This document shows, piece after piece, positions 1 to 12,959 of a stretch of 64,000 nucleotides of DNA (position 1 is its first letter; each line of letters opens with the position of its first letter). Location: contig OX457070.1 in assembly GCA_949752795.1 (NCBI GenBank), positions 28,482,588 to 28,546,587 of the forward strand, read 5' to 3'. The notes below the pieces were generated by a model. It did not search any database. It saw only the letters and a list, made by a program, of their open reading frames with translations, and had not been told where the DNA came from. The stretch comes from Hyperoodon ampullatus. Its lineage: Eukaryota > Chordata > Mammalia > Artiodactyla > Ziphiidae. Position numbers and translations under genes: made by a program.

Positions 1-479
1 CTTGGGTGTGCATGTGTTTGTAAGTGCATACGGTGTGCACTAATTTCATTAACTCTTTATAAACAACCAGTTTGATCTTCAGAAAGGAAAACATGCATCT
101 GAGGGAAAAAATTCTAAACAGCACAAAGGATTATAAAGTGACAAGTGAGTGTCTTCCAGACCCTCAACCCCATCGCTGGAAGTCCCAAGTTGTTGCCCCG
201 TATCGGACAAATATCTACCCACCCCAGCCTTAAAAAAGGAATTAAGTCACACTGTCCTCTGTTCTTGGTCCTGCCTTTTCCGCCTTCGCCCGAGGCCCAG
301 CACTTGCTCCAGGAAGCCCGCCTCTGCCTTACCCTTTCTGAGCCCTCACTGCCTGCCAGCCTCTTGTGGCTTCCCCACAGCGTCGCCAGCTTAGGGTGTT
401 ACCTAAAATTTTGATCTTTGTGGGTCTGATAGATTTCTAAAAGAAACGAATTAATCTAAGGGGAAACAAGGGAAAGCAA
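1..479. other. intergenic, no gene recognised
   Basis: Short overlapping frames here have no recognisable domain, no flanking splice sites and no family resemblance. I see no clear interspersed repeat. It is the left shoulder of the CpG-rich block that follows. Confidence 0.6.
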
Positions 480-1000
480 GAGAAGGAAAGAATGCAACAC
501 CCGGCTGTTGCGTTCGGAGGGCGCGTAAGCGTGGGTCAGGGCGAGGCCGGGCGGTGGTAAGCAGCGCATCAAAGCGCCCGGTTTTCGGAGACCCGCAACC
601 CTCGGCGCGCTTCAAAGCCGGGAGAGCGGAGAGTGGCGGCGGGGCGGCGGGGTCAGCGGGAATTAGCGCGCCGGGGCCGGGGCGAGGGATCGCCACGGGG
701 CGAGAGTTCGGGACAGGATTAGCGGGTTCAAAAGCAGGTCAGGGAGAGCTAAACGAGGCGACGAGGTCCGTGCGAGGTCAAGGTCCTCGGTAGAGGCGGG
801 CTCCGGGCCGGGCGCGGGAACGGCAGCGGGGGGACTGCGATCGCGGGGAGGCTGGACCGGGAAGCCAGAGGTCCGAGGGCGCGGAGGGGCTGGGCGGGCT
901 CCCCGGGGCAGGCCTCGCCTTCGGGCGGCCGCGGGACGAGCACCCCGCCGAGCTTGAGGCTCGGCCTCGGGGAATGAGCCGGCAGGGAGGTGAGCCCGGA
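480..1000. promoter_or_regulatory. CpG island 1, gene unassigned
   Basis: Very GC-rich DNA with frequent CG dinucleotides, contrasting sharply with the AT-rich DNA from about 1,010 onward. This is the usual look of an unmethylated mammalian promoter. No exon with a recognisable protein could be found on either strand; the long frames on the minus strand are Arg/Pro/Ala-rich, as expected by chance in CpG islands. The human neighbour on this side of CD207 is VAX2, but its homeodomain and N-terminal sequence are not seen. It may be a distal promoter, an enhancer island or the promoter of a non-coding RNA. Confidence 0.65.
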
Positions 1001-1739
1001 GATCCGCCCGAGACAATTTCAATGAATAAAGAGCAAATGTATCTGATCTCTCGATGCGCGCACATGTATCTGCGGAACAGGGTTAGCCTACTTTTCTTTT
1101 AGATGTTTTATTTTCTTTTAGATTTAAACCCATTTTTAATAAACATTTTTTTTTCTTTCTGGCAAGGTAAGAACATCTCTTACGCAAATAGTTCAACAAA
1201 CTCCTCAGAGCTGTGCTAAGGAATTTCTTGCGGGGCTCTCTCTCTTCCCGCGGCAGATTTCTGCGGCCTCTGCTAAGGAACAGTTGCGCAGTGTCACACC
1301 TATGTGTAAAGATAAACACCACCCACAGCCCACACTTCTGTGAATCCTGAAAGTGTATGAAGGGAGAGCTGGAGGGACAGCGGAGCGAGACAGCTCTTCC
1401 CCGAAAGAAGTGAGTGTTGGAGGTGTGTGTGTCATTCAGCGAGCCCCTGACTTGAACCTTTTTTTTTTAAGAAGAATGAGAATGTATTCATACATTACTT
1501 GAGTTCGCTCTCCTGAAAGATCTCTTGGATGCTGGTGAAGAATAAACTTGGGGATATTGCGTGATGCGAAGTGGGTGATCCACTCAAATTCTGGCGTTGG
1601 TAGATAAACAGACGACGGATGGCTCTGAGTCACTTGGTGGAAGTGGCCCCGCCCCTGTCGCCATCTCCAGTGTCCCCACGTTCTGTCACTCCTTCCCCAG
1701 GGACCTGCTTCTCCCTTCCCCATCCTCGGCCTTTCGCCT

Positions 1740-2350
1740 TCCCTTCCCCAAGGGCGAGGCCGGCGCCGTCGGGAGAGAGGGAGCCGGGATGCTCAGGCAT
1801 ATGTCCTGATCTCCACGAAAGCCGGCCTCTCTGGATTGGGTTCTGCTGATTTTCCGCGGAGAACTCTACAGAAAAGTCCGCTCCTCGGGGGCAAAGTTTG
1901 CCAGTCCTGGGGCGACGGTGATGGTGAAGGCGGTGCTGGACTGGGTGGAGATGGAGGGTGGAGGGTGGGTGTGTGAAGATGGCAGAAAGGGAAAGAGAGC
2001 GGGGACGAAGCCGGCAGGTAGGGGAGAGAAGCCAAGAAAACTGGGTCCCAGGAGCCTGGGAGCCAGAGCCTGGGTCACGGAGAGGGGGAAAGGGCGGGGC
2101 CGGAAAGCTGGAGGCCGCGCGCGACCCAAACAAAGCGCCGCCGGGTCTCCGCCGACGGTGATCCGCCTTTCCCCCAATTTCTCTTGAATCTTTCGATTTG
2201 GTCGGCAGATCGGCTGATCTAGGTGGGGACAAGCAGGCTGGGAGCCGGTCTAAAGGGACCGATCGCTGGAGAAATCCCACTCACTCAACCAACTGACATT
2301 CAGCTCCGCCCAACCCGACTCTGGTCGCGGGTGCGGGGTCGGTGGGTAGT
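1740..2350. promoter_or_regulatory. second CpG-rich block
   Basis: GC-rich with clustered CG dinucleotides, densest around 2,095-2,165, and purine-rich between 1,930 and 2,040. No coding exon is recognisable. It may be the outer part of the same regulatory domain as the island at 480-1,000. Strand and target gene are unknown. Confidence 0.5.
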
Positions 2351-2669
2351 GGTCAAGGGGTCCCTTTCCTACCGCTGCGTCCAGGTGCACTAGGTGGCTC
2401 TGGCTCTGTTCTGAAAGGCCTTGGGAATCTCATTCCTGCTCCCTGGCCCCCACTGGCCGGTCAAGGTGCAAAATGCGTTCCTCCAAGTGAAAATACCTCT
2501 TTCGGTTTTTAAATCATGTAAACAATGTTGAGACTCTTCTTAATGCCGCTTCCAACCTCTGCACACTGTTCAAAAGGTTACAGCAATGGTAATATAATTT
2601 AAAGAAGAAAAAAAAATCCCTATGCCCAAACCTAAAATCCTCCTCCTCATTCCTTAAAAAAAGGAGGGA

Positions 2670-3060
2670 AAAGAGGCAGTGTTTTTTCACTGCACATTTA
2701 ATTTACATCATTTTAGTCATGGTGAACATGTAGTTTTTATTCAGCCTTTGCTACTTCAGGTCTCGCCTACATATTTGTCAGGCGCTATGGTCCCTATAAG
2801 TATACTTTTCAGTGGCTGCGTAATATTATGTTACTGTGTAAAAGAGCCATTCAATTGTTAGATATCCCAGCGTGTCCACTTTTTCAGCATTAAAATAATG
2901 CTCAAACCAAAATGAGCAAATATATAGCTTTCTCTTTCGGGAAGGTTTATTTCTTCAGGATCCTTACTGGGACAGCAGGATAGGGACATTTTCACTGCTC
3001 TTATGTATTGCCAAACCACTTTCCAAAGCAATTTGTACAGGCATTTATTTTCGGGTCATT
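2670..3060 (-). repeat. old L1/HAL1-like fragment, antisense
   Basis: The text resembles the antisense 3' part of old L1/HAL1 elements: a stretch about small boats of sequence such as a central 'viral-style' 3' UTR with a terminal fragment ending near 'gccaaaccactttccaaag'. It is highly diverged, so family and ends are approximate. Confidence 0.4.
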
Positions 3061-4250
3061 ATGGGCTGGACGTGGTGCTGGTGGTCAGGCCTTAAAGCCT
3101 TTTCCCTGCGTCCCAAAGCTCTGCTGAGACAGGCTCCCGCAGCAGGAATTGCTGCGCAAAGTGGTAAGCTCTCCAGGAGAGGGAAGACGAGGCTGACGAG
3201 GCTTGGGAGCTCTGGGGTAGGGAGAAGGCCGGGGTTCCTCCCCTGCCTGAAGAAAGCCTGGTCAGGCTTCAAAGTGGAGGTGACAGCAGACAGTCTCAGG
3301 CAGGGCTTGTCAGGTAGAAACTGAGGGAAGGACAAAGTGACCTTCGCGTGCACCAGCTGGGCGCTGGGAGAGCTTTGTAGGTTTGGAGAGGGCGTAGTGG
3401 CTTATATTTTGCAGGAGTATAGAACATGGGTGGGAGAGTCCGGAAAGGTGAGACTCACCACCCTCTCCAATGGAATTGGAAACCTTCCTCATCATTGAGC
3501 ATTTGCACTATTTTAAATGAATGCGATGTTAAGAGAGGCATACTTAGTCATTATTTGTAAAAATGGCGTTTTGTTGAAAGGAGCTCACATTTCCTTATTT
3601 AAAAATACCAATTGCCCTTTAAGAAACAGTTCCTTCCCTTAGCTACAGTAATATGTATCTTAAAAGCAACACATATATTACTTGATTTTTTGCCACAATA
3701 AGAATATATTCATGTATTATGTGGTTAATTAAACATCATAAGTTAAAACAAAATTACTGTAAAATAATCAGACTGAAGTGCATACAAGTTCCGCGCCTTA
3801 ATCCTCCCTCCAGAAGTAGCATGGCTGATAGTTACAATGCTGCTTATGCCAACTATTTATATGTTTTTTGTAACAATGATTCGTATTATCCCTGCTACTC
3901 TACAAACTGCTCTTAAAAAAAGAAAACCAGCAAAAGGCCATGGCATTCTTACATGTCAATGGATGGAACTCTGTCTCATTTTTAACAGCTGTCTAGATAT
4001 TATATGGACGCTTCACCATTGTTTCCTCTGTTGAAAAATTTACATAAATAATACATGAATGTCCTTTATATCATAAAACAATTCAAACAATTCCAGAATA
4101 TAAAGAGAAAACATGAAACAGTGTGGCTTTTTTCTGATGTTTCCCCTCTTCATGCTTGCCTCCACTCCTATCCCACCCCATTCCTCAAAAGTGTGAGGTG
4201 AGAAATTTGGCAGTTGTTCCTTTAGCCCTCCTTCCAATCTTAAAAAAAAA
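3061..4250. other. intergenic, nothing recognised
   Basis: AT-rich towards the right end. Short frames only, and no recognisable gene or clear repeat apart from the SINE that begins at 4,262. Confidence 0.5.
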
Positions 4251-4261
4251 AACAAATTGTT

Positions 4262-4568
4262 GGGACTTTCCTGGTGGCGCAGTGGTTAAGAATCTGCCTG
4301 CCAATGCAGGGGACACCGGTTGGAACCCTGCTCTGGGAAGATCCCACATGCCGCGGAGCAACTAAGCCTGGGCGCCACAACTACTGAGCCTGCGTGCCAC
4401 AACTACTGAAGCCCACGCGCCTAGAACCTGTGCTCTGCAACAAGAGAAGCCACTGCAATGAGAAGCCCGGGCGCAGCAATGAAGAGTAGCCCCCGCTCCC
4501 CGTAACTAGAGAAAGCCCGCGCGCAGCAAGAAAGACCCAACAGATCCAAAAATAAATAAAATAAAATT
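4262..4568 (+). repeat. CHR SINE, long older form
   Basis: A tRNA-derived SINE that starts with the typical 'ttcctggtggcgcagtgg' head and carries the longer body with several 'ccacaactactga' units. It ends in a degenerate (AAAT) tail. The short repeat 'aaattgtt' on both sides is the probable TSD. The body is more diverged than the young CHR-2 copies. Confidence 0.85.
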
Positions 4569-5013
4569 TTAAAAATTGTTTTATTTATTCTCTTTAGCCT
4601 GCAAACTTTCATTCTCCTCCCTGGCCCAGTAAGGAACCATTGGGTTCTGTTTACTGTGTATATCTTTGTCATTATATGTTCTCACAAAATATGCATTGTG
4701 TCTTTTTCTTGTGTGTGTTTCACTTGTGTACATTAGGTTTTATATTTCATTTTTTACATTATTTTTTAAAGTTTATTTTTAAATAATTTCAAATTTATGG
4801 AAAAGTTGCAAGAATAGTACAAAGAACTCCAGTATACTCGTTTCTTAGCTGCATTTGCTTTCTCTTTCCCTATGTATTTATAAAATTATTGTTGTTGAAG
4901 CATTTGAGAATAAGTGACACTATGCGTCCTTATTCCTAAATACTTCAGTATTTCCTAAGAAAGGAGACCTTCACCTATATGACCTCAGTGCAATGATCAA
5001 AATCAAGAAATTT

Positions 5014-5203
5014 GGGCTTCCCTGGTGGCGCAGTGGTTGAGAGTCCGCCTGCCGATGCAGGGGACGCAGGTTCGTGCCCCAGTCCGGGAAGATCCCACAT
5101 GACACGGAGCGGCTGGGCCCATGAGCCATGGCCGCTGAGCCTGCGCGTCTGGAGCCTGTGCTCTGCAACGGGAGAGGCCACAACAGTGAGAGGTCCATGT
5201 ACC

Positions 5204-5233
<30 letters not shown>
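5014..5233 (+). repeat. CHR-2 SINE, young
   Basis: Full-length short-form CHR copy with a long pure A-tail. It is flanked by a perfect 14-bp duplication 'aaatcaagaaattt' at 5,000-5,013 and 5,234-5,247, which fixes both ends and points to recent L1-driven insertion. Confidence 0.95.
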
Positions 5234-5239
<6 letters not shown>

Positions 5240-5449
5240 AGAAATTTAAAATTGATACAATGCTATTATATAATCTTCAGATCTTATTCAAAATTTGCCA
5301 GTTATTCCAGTAATGTTCTTTATATTATTATTTTTTTAATGGTCCAGGGTCTAATCCTGTATCACTCATTGCATTTTGTTTTCAAGTTCTTGCTAGTCTT
5401 CTTTAGCTGGAAACAATTTATCAACTTTTCTTTGCCTTTTGTAACATAG

Positions 5450-6290
5450 ACCTTTTTGAAGAATAGGGACCAGTTGTTTTATACACGTATGGTTTCTTGT
5501 TTTGTTTTAAACAATGTGAAACTTACACAGAAGTTGTCAAGTATAAAGATCTTACGGCACCCCAGACCCACTTGAGCATGAATTGCTGAAACATACTTTA
5601 TTTTGTATTTACAACAAACAAGGGCATTCTCCCCAATAATCACGAGACAATCATCAAAATCGTAAACTCAACATTATTGCCATCAACTGTTCAGACCTAT
5701 TAAGCTTCACCAATCGTCCTGACAATATCTCCATGGCAAAAGGATCCAGTCAAGATTGTGTGTTGCACTGAGTTGTCATTGTCCCTTCAGTCTCCTTCAG
5801 TCTGTAACAGTCCAGTCTTGTCTTGACTTCCATGGCCAGTTATCATGTTCTAGAATGGCTGTCAGTGTGGGTTTGTCTGATGTTTCCTCACGATTCAATT
5901 CAGATTATCCATTTTTGGCAGGAATATCAGTGAAGTGATGTTGAATTCTTCTCATTGTATCTTAACCAGGTGGGGTATAATTTTGATTAATCCCATTACT
6001 GGTGATGTTAACTTTGATCATATAAGGTGGTGTCTGCTACGTTTCTCCCTGTAAAATTATTTTTTCCATTGTAATTAATGCATATTGTTCAGGGAAGAAC
6101 TTTGAGACTATGTATATACCCTGCTACTTATCAAATTCTCTATTCATTGTTTATATCAAAAAATCCAGTGGATTCCTATTGTATTCAGTAGGGCTATAAC
6201 TTGTTACTATCATTATTTACTTCATTATTTACTTTCAAGGTGTCCCAAGTGCAGTCAGTGGGAGTCCCTTCAAGCTGGCCTCTGTGTCTT
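5450..6290. other. intergenic, no gene recognised
   Basis: AT-rich sequence without coding potential. It probably contains diverged L1-type sequence continuous with the element to its right, but I could not set boundaries. Confidence 0.45.
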
Positions 6291-7975
6291 TTTACAACAG
6301 AGCCTTATGAAGATATAATTCATACACCACACAAATCACCTACTTAAACTGTACAATTCAATGGTTTTTAGTATAGTCACAGAGCTGTGCAACCATTCCT
6401 ATAATCAATTTTAGAACACTTTTGTCACTCCCTAAAGAAACCTCATACCCTTTAGCCATCTACTCCTAAGCCTCTCATGTCTCCAGGACTCAGGCAACTG
6501 CATATTAATCTACTTTCTATCTCTATAGCTTTGCCTATTCTGGAAATTTCATATAAATGGAATTGTACAATATGTACAGTCTTTTGTGATTGGCTTCTTT
6601 CATTTAGCATAGTGTTTCCACAGTTTATCCACTTTGTAGCATGTAGCACTACTTCACTCATTTAAACATTTTTTTAAATTTAAATTTTAGGAAGCCTCTC
6701 CCAGTTGGGAGTCCCATAGCTTTTATTTTATTTTATTTTGAAGTATAGTTGACTTACAATATTGTGTTAGTTTCAGTTATACAGCATAGTGATTCTTTTT
6801 TCTTTTTTTTCAGATTATATTCCATTATAGGCTATTACAAGATATTGGGTAAAAACTTCATTTATTTTTAATGCTGATTCATATTCCATCGTGTGGACAT
6901 ACCACAATTTGTTTGTTCATTCATCAGGTGATGGACATTTGGATTGTTTCCACTTTTTGGCTATTATGAATAATGCTGTTGTGAATATTTTTGTAAAAGT
7001 TTCTTATATTCAATATCTTGTAATAAACTATAATGGAAAAGAATCTGAAAAAGTATATATATATATATACACACAACTGAATCACTTTGCTGTACACCAG
7101 AAACTAACACAACTTGTAAATCAACTATACTTCAATTAAAAAAAAGTTTTTGTGTGAGTATATGCTTTCATTTCTCTTGTGTATATACTTGGGGGTGGAA
7201 TTGCTGTATCAAACAGTTAACTCTGTGTTTAACTTTCTGAGGAAGTGCCACACTGTTTTCCAATGTGGCTGCACCATTTTACATTCCCACCAGCAGTGTA
7301 TGAGGGTCCCAGTTTTTCCACATCCCGGTTAATACTGGTAATTACCTGTCTTTTATTATAGCCATCCTAGTGGGTGTGTAATGGTATCTCACTGAGGTTT
7401 TGATTTTCATTTCCCTAATAACTAATGATGCTATCTTTTCATGTGCTTATTGGCCATTCATATATCTTTGGAGAAATGTCCATTCAGATCTTTTGCTCAT
7501 TTTTAAATTGGGTTACTTATCTTTGTATTATTGAATTGTAAATGTTGTTTGTATAGTCTAGATATAAGTCCCTTATCAGATATATGGTTTGCAAATATTT
7601 TCTCTAGTTCTGTGGGTTGTCTTTCACTTTTCTGATAGTGTTCTTGTGAAGCACAAAAGTGTTTACTTTTGTTGAAGTCCAATTTATCTATTTTTTCTTT
7701 TGTTGCTTATACTTTTGGTGTTAGATCTAAGAAACCCTTGCCAAATCAAAAGTCGAAGATTTAGACCTATGTGTTTTTCTGAGGTTTATAATTTTAGGCC
7801 TTACATTTAGATCTCTGACTCATTTTGAGTTAATTCTTGTATATGGTGTGAAAGAAGAGTCCAACTTCATTATTTTGCTTGTGGATATCCAGTTGCTCCA
7901 GCACTATTTTTGGAAAAGACTATTCTTTCTCCATTGAATTCTCTTGGCACCCTTGTCAAAAAGTTCCTGTTTCTT
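6290..7975 (-). repeat. L1 3' region, antisense, old
   Basis: Long stretch matching the familiar reverse-complement 3' end of mammalian L1: sequence around a 'tgatggacatttggattg' motif near 6,928, then text on 'cattcccaccagcagtgta' near 7,285 and 'ccagcactatttttggaaaag' type sequence near 7,900. No intact reading frame remains. Within it, 6,720-6,850 and 7,040-7,145 look like separate cetartiodactyl L1 3' ends ('gaatcactttgctgtacacc' at about 7,080), so it is a composite of at least two insertions. Confidence 0.75.
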
Positions 7976-8629
7976 TCTGACATGTGCTTATCATTATTTG
8001 AGCACTTCCTTACTTTCTGGCACAAGATTCTTCAATTTCACCTTGTACCTTTCCATGCTCTAGCTCTTGAATCAGCCATTTTCCCCAAGGAGCTCTGGTT
8101 CTCTTAGTGGAAAATGTTATTTTAGAAGCGAAGATCTGGGTCCTAGCCATGGCCATTGCTGTTGGGGGTTGTAGCTACAAGACCCTCTCAGTGAACAGAG
8201 CCAGGGAATATGTGAATGTACCTATAACACATTTACACTTACATTTATTGAGACCCATAAGTTCACACCAATAGCTCCAATCCCAATCCAACATCACAGG
8301 GCTCTTCTTCTTTTCTGTACTTGTAGCTCCCTTCTCTGAAGTGAGAAACCTGGCTCCTAGTATCCTCAATCTGTTTATTTGATCATTTATCTCGCGTGTA
8401 ACCAGTTTCCTGTTGCTGCCTTGCCTCCTCCCACCCCCTGGTCCAAATGCAGGGGCCCTTCTCACCCTCTTGGGGCTCACTCAGGACTGAACCACTGGGG
8501 TCTCCCTACTTGGATCCCAACCCCGTGCTGGATCACTGTGGCACACACGCTCCCTTGTGTGGACATTTGCCTTTCTGGGCCCCACATAATGGCTTTTGGG
8601 AAGAATTTTCAGGAAGGAAGAGCAACGTT

Positions 8630-9420
8630 ATGGTTTTATAGATCCATCCCTGTTTTTCTGTGCACACCTAATCTGTTGCTTCGCCCTGCTGTATAACACT
8701 CCATAGTGTGTGACCATCTCGTTTTACTTATCTGCTCTTCTGGGGAAAGATACCCAGGTGGCTCCAACTCCCCTGCCACCTCAAATAATGCCACAATGAA
8801 CATCCTTGTACAGGTTTCCTTAAGCACCTATGGGAAATACCTTTGGGTTATATACCCATGAATAGAATTTCTGGGTCACACGATATGAAAATGTCTAGCT
8901 TGCCTAAACACTGGCAGCTTGCTGTCCAGATAGCTGCTCCAGTCCACACTCACCAGCAGGGCACACAGGTTTCTGTATCTGCGTATCCCCTCTACCCCCA
9001 ACCTGGCATGTCTGACTCTCTAGTTGCTGGTCTATGAGGCATAAGGGGTTATTTTGTTTTAATCTTCATATCTCTGATTATTAATAATCTTGAGCATTTC
9101 TCCAAGTGCTTGGTGGTCTTTTGGGTTTCCCAGGTCTGTCCGTAAGCATTTAGCTATGTTGGTCCTCTCCTTCCTTAAGATCTAAATAGATCTGACTCTT
9201 CACATTATTCTCCAACTTTCCTCCCTCACTTAAAATGTCTTGAAAATCTTTTCATCAGCTGCATGGAAGTCCACAGCTTGGGTGACCCATAAAGTAGTAA
9301 GCCATTTCCCTATTAATGGGCATCTGGGCTCTTTCAGGAGTTTTCACAAACAAATGCTCCCATAACCATCCTTGAACACACATCTCTGCACATCTCTTTA
9401 GAGGAATTGCTAGAAGTGTT
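8630..9420 (-). repeat. L1/HAL1-like fragments, antisense, old
   Basis: Diverged sequence resembling the antisense 3' parts of L1/HAL1, for example the 'gttatatacccatgaataga' region near 8,850. There is no open frame. Boundaries are approximate, and at least two fragments may be joined here. Confidence 0.5.
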
Positions 9421-10940
9421 GTCTTTAATTTAGAATGTACATTTGAAGACATTGTATGTAGTCACATGTAACAGTGTCCTCAAGTCTGTAGTGGAGACCT
9501 GGGACTCAGTCAGACACAAGAGTTTGGGAAGAAAGTAGGCATCACTGAGAAGTGCTCCTGGTTTTGGAAATGTGAAGAGACGTAGAAGGTGGTGCCCAGG
9601 AGATAGAGCTGAGCACAGAGGAGTGGTCAACCATCTTGGCCAGGATATGCCAGGCAGTTGGGGAAGAGGCCCCCTGACAAGCTTCCTGGAACTGCCCTGT
9701 AGACTCCATCAGGTCCAGAGTCAGAGGCTCTGGAGGGAGCCATGTGGAGTTGTGGGTCCACTGATGGGAGTAAGAAGTGTTATATTTTCATAGGAACAAG
9801 GACTGTCTTCCCCTCCTCCCTCCCCCCTCCATGGCCCTGGAGTGTGGAGGTGGAAAAGGAGGTGGAAAATTCAGACATATTCACAGTCTGAATTTCTCCC
9901 CTCCATGTGGATTGGCAGGATGCAGTTTTCTGCCATGTAGTTGGGCAGTTTGTGCAGCGCACAAGGTTGCCTGGCCCAGAAGGTAAATGGGAACTGAAAA
10001 CCAGCCTAAGCTCATTTTCACAGAGGTGTTGCATGGGTTAGAGGTGGACCTGCCAAGACAGCCAGTGCCCAGGGCTCCTGGCCTCAGGCCAGCCTCATGA
10101 AATTGTCCAGGGGAGGGTCCCCAGAACCTCTCTCTCCCCAGCCATCTCTTCCGGAAGAGAACATGTTTCCTTTCCCAGCAGTCCCCCAGGAAGGTCAGCC
10201 CAGGCTCTCTGGGGAGATCCTACCCATCGGGGCCTGAGTGGGATTGTGCAGTGAAGAGTAGAATTTTCACAGGCTGCAGACTGAAGCAGTTGGGTTGAGC
10301 TTTCAACTTGCTTTCTTTGGCAGAGAGCTGAGGAGGGCTAATTATATATACCAACTTCTGGCAGTTGAGTTAGAAATTAGAGATGGTGCTCCCTCTTCCT
10401 CCTTTTGGAATCCACAGCCTGTGACAGACACAAGCACAGGTAGAGTTAGGTGGAGCCAGAGACGGAAATGTATGGAGACCCAGGTGCAGGCAAAGCACTC
10501 TCAGGTGGACTAAACAACCAGTGTTGTCTAGATGGACCACTGGGGACTGGGAGAGAGACAGTCCTTCCTTTCGCACAGTAGGGAGCCCAGGCTGCCTGGA
10601 ATAGAGCAGAGCTCTGTGGGGCTGGAGTCTGAGGGTCTGAGTGTCTGATTTGGACTGAGGTCTGGGCAGGATTCTGTAGGGCTCTATGTGGAACCCCCAT
10701 AACCTCATCCCAACTCAGCTGCTTGGCTTCTCACTCACTCCCTGAGCAGTTATTTTTTATAAGGGCTGGTGCTGGGCCAGGTAATACCAAGATGACTGAC
10801 TCGTGTTATCTACCCAGGGGAGCTCACAGTGTGAGCACCTGTGGTGGGTCTAGTGGCGGGGGCGGGGAGGGGGCGGGGAGGGGGTGGGGAGGAGACAGAT
10901 GCGCAGACAGGCAGTTATGATGCAATAAGAAAAGTGCTGA
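9421..10940. other. intergenic, nothing recognised
   Basis: Moderately GC-rich. Short frames only, none with a known domain. A G-rich tract at 10,853-10,890 made of repeated 'ggcgggga/gggtgggga' units is a possible G-quadruplex former. Confidence 0.5.
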
Positions 10941-10944
10941 TAAG

Positions 10945-11150
10945 GGCTAACATTTATTAAGCGCTTGTCGTGAGCTTATGAGATCCATAATGACCCAAAG
11001 AGATGGGCTCTACTACCCTCATTTACTACACGGGGAAGCCAAGGCTCAGGCAGGTTCGATAACTTGCCCAAAGTTACACAGTGAACAGTGAGACTGAAAT
11101 TCGTTCAGTTTCAGGGCAAAGCCCGTTTCCTTCACCTTTGCACCACAGGA
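10945..11150 (-). repeat. MIR SINE
   Basis: Reverse-complement MIR. It begins with the 'aacatttattaagcgctt' end and continues through the conserved core around 'ggctcaggcaggttcgataacttgcccaa'-type sequence. Old and diverged, without visible TSD. Confidence 0.8.
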
Positions 11151-11179
11151 CCCCACCCATGTCATACGTTAGTGACAGC

Positions 11180-11700
11180 GGGGCGAGGTTGTAACTACTC
11201 CGTCCCGGGGGTCAGGGACCGCGGGACGTGCGCCAGGCATGCGCACTACTACCCCGTCCCTGTCGTTCCGCTAATTTTACCGCGAGGCGGGGGGCCCCCT
11301 TTCCCTCCTTCTCCCGCCGCCGCAGTCGGGTGCCAGCCGGTCCTCCAGCCGGACGCCGCTACCTTGTCTCCACCTTCAGGGAAGCGGCATCGTGCCGCTC
11401 CCCGCTAGTCAAGGACGTACAGCGAAGAGGCGCTTTCGCCCAGCTGCCATTTCCCTGCGCATGCGCTCTTGGTGGTGGGGCGCGCCGGCCCTCTCGGTTC
11501 CCCGTGACTCCCCTCCACGCCCAGGGTCCCGGGTAGCGGTGGGGGGCGGGGGAAATGTCTCGGAGAGACGCCGAGCAGCTGGTCACGTGTGTCATTTCTC
11601 TGGTTTACCTGAGTGCACTCGCCCAACCCCGGTCCTTCCCGAGGGTTTAGGAAGGGGGCGGAGCGAGGGCCGTTAGGACCGGGAGCCCAAAGAACTGTGG
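11180..11700. promoter_or_regulatory. CpG island 2, orphan promoter candidate
   Basis: Dense CG dinucleotides, GC-rich runs and housekeeping-type promoter motifs: an NRF1 palindrome at 11,456-11,467, an E-box CACGTG at 11,584-11,589 and a second GCATGCGCA half-match near 11,237. No recognised protein-coding exon lies within several kb on either strand. It could drive a non-coding transcript between CD207 and the next gene (a lincRNA is annotated in the equivalent human interval, as far as I recall). Direction is undetermined. Confidence 0.65.
11456..11467. promoter_or_regulatory. NRF1-type palindrome
   Basis: TGCGCATGCGCT fits the NRF1 consensus (YGCGCAYGCGCR) except for the last base. It sits inside the CpG island, where such sites usually lie close to transcription starts. 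Motif match only; binding is inferred. Confidence 0.55.
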
Positions 11701-12959
11701 CCGGGGCAAGGGACGTCTTATGTTCATTCCTGAGGTACGTCCCGAGGACTGAGGGTCCAAGGATGATGAAAACACCCACTTTAATGTAGTGAACAATGGC
11801 AGCCCCTACCCCAGGCCTCCCCGTGGCCTGACGTCACCGCCCTCCTCCTCTTAGTGACTAGAGTCCATTTTGCGTGTCTAGGAGGGGAGACAGACATAGG
11901 AGCAAATGATGTAGGATGACGTATAGGAGAATAATTCTGGGAATAAAGTACAAGCTTGGTGCTAGGAGGGTTAGGGGTCACCAAGAGGTTGCACCTGAGC
12001 AAAGCTTGGTAGCATCTATTGGAGCCCACCAGGTGGACTTTTCCTATGCAGGAGGGCTCTGGTGGGTAGCAGTTCTGATGTATGCATCTGGGTCTGCTCT
12101 GTTCCAAGCAGCACCTGTCTCTTTCCTGAGCTTCTTGGCACAATGTGGGAGATTAGGTCCTTCAAGACCATGGGGTGACAGTTCTTTACTGTGTTTGCCA
12201 ACTTAAGAGGACAATAATTATCTTTAACTGAACAAATAAAACATGACAACAGGAATATGAAATATGTCAGGGGAAGGTTGGTCCCCCTAAGGATCAGGAG
12301 GACACGCCTTTCCCAGACCCCTCTTCTGTCTTGTGGGAAGGACTTCCCTAGCTAAGGACAGTTGTCCAGAAGATCAGCTACAGAAGGGAGTCAGAGGCTG
12401 CTGCTCTCATCCATAAATCTGGCCACCTTGGACTATTGGTTTCTGTGGTTCAGTTTTGTTGTATGTGCAAAATTGGAGGAAATGGCCCATGGCCGTTAAT
12501 TCATTGGTTTATCTGAATGTGGAATCCTGGTGGTCCTCAGGTCACTGGCCTAGGATGTGGTAGACCCCTGACCAGGACAGGGGCTACCAGGGGACATTGA
12601 TATGGACAAATGTGTGGCTTGTGTGAGTGAGAATCATCTAAACTGGGCCTGGAGGATGCCACTAGGAATTTGTGGTGTTTTGGTTACTGGGACCATTTCA
12701 GGATAAAATGGAATGCTAATATTCCTCAAGGCCAAATGAATGAATGTGCAGTGGCATGACAGATATGCAGGTAACTAACAGGTAGTAGAAAGTAACCAGG
12801 ACCTTAAAACAGTTGACCCCAAAGGGAGCTGAGAGTTCAAAGGAGAGAGACAATCTTCTTGTGGTGTTCAGAGAAGGCTTAATGAAAGATGTGGTGTTTT
12901 TGATGGCTAGTGAAAAATGGGGAGGGTTGCAACAGACTGAGATGACATAGGCAGTGTTT
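11701..12959. other. intergenic, nothing recognised
   Basis: No gene or confidently named repeat. Base composition falls back from the CpG island to the genome average by about 11,900. Confidence 0.45.

Noticed and set aside
480..2350. Long minus-strand frames as VAX2 or another CpG-island gene
   Set aside because: They are Arg/Pro/Ala-rich with no homeodomain or known domain and no splice pattern; typical chance frames in GC-rich DNA.
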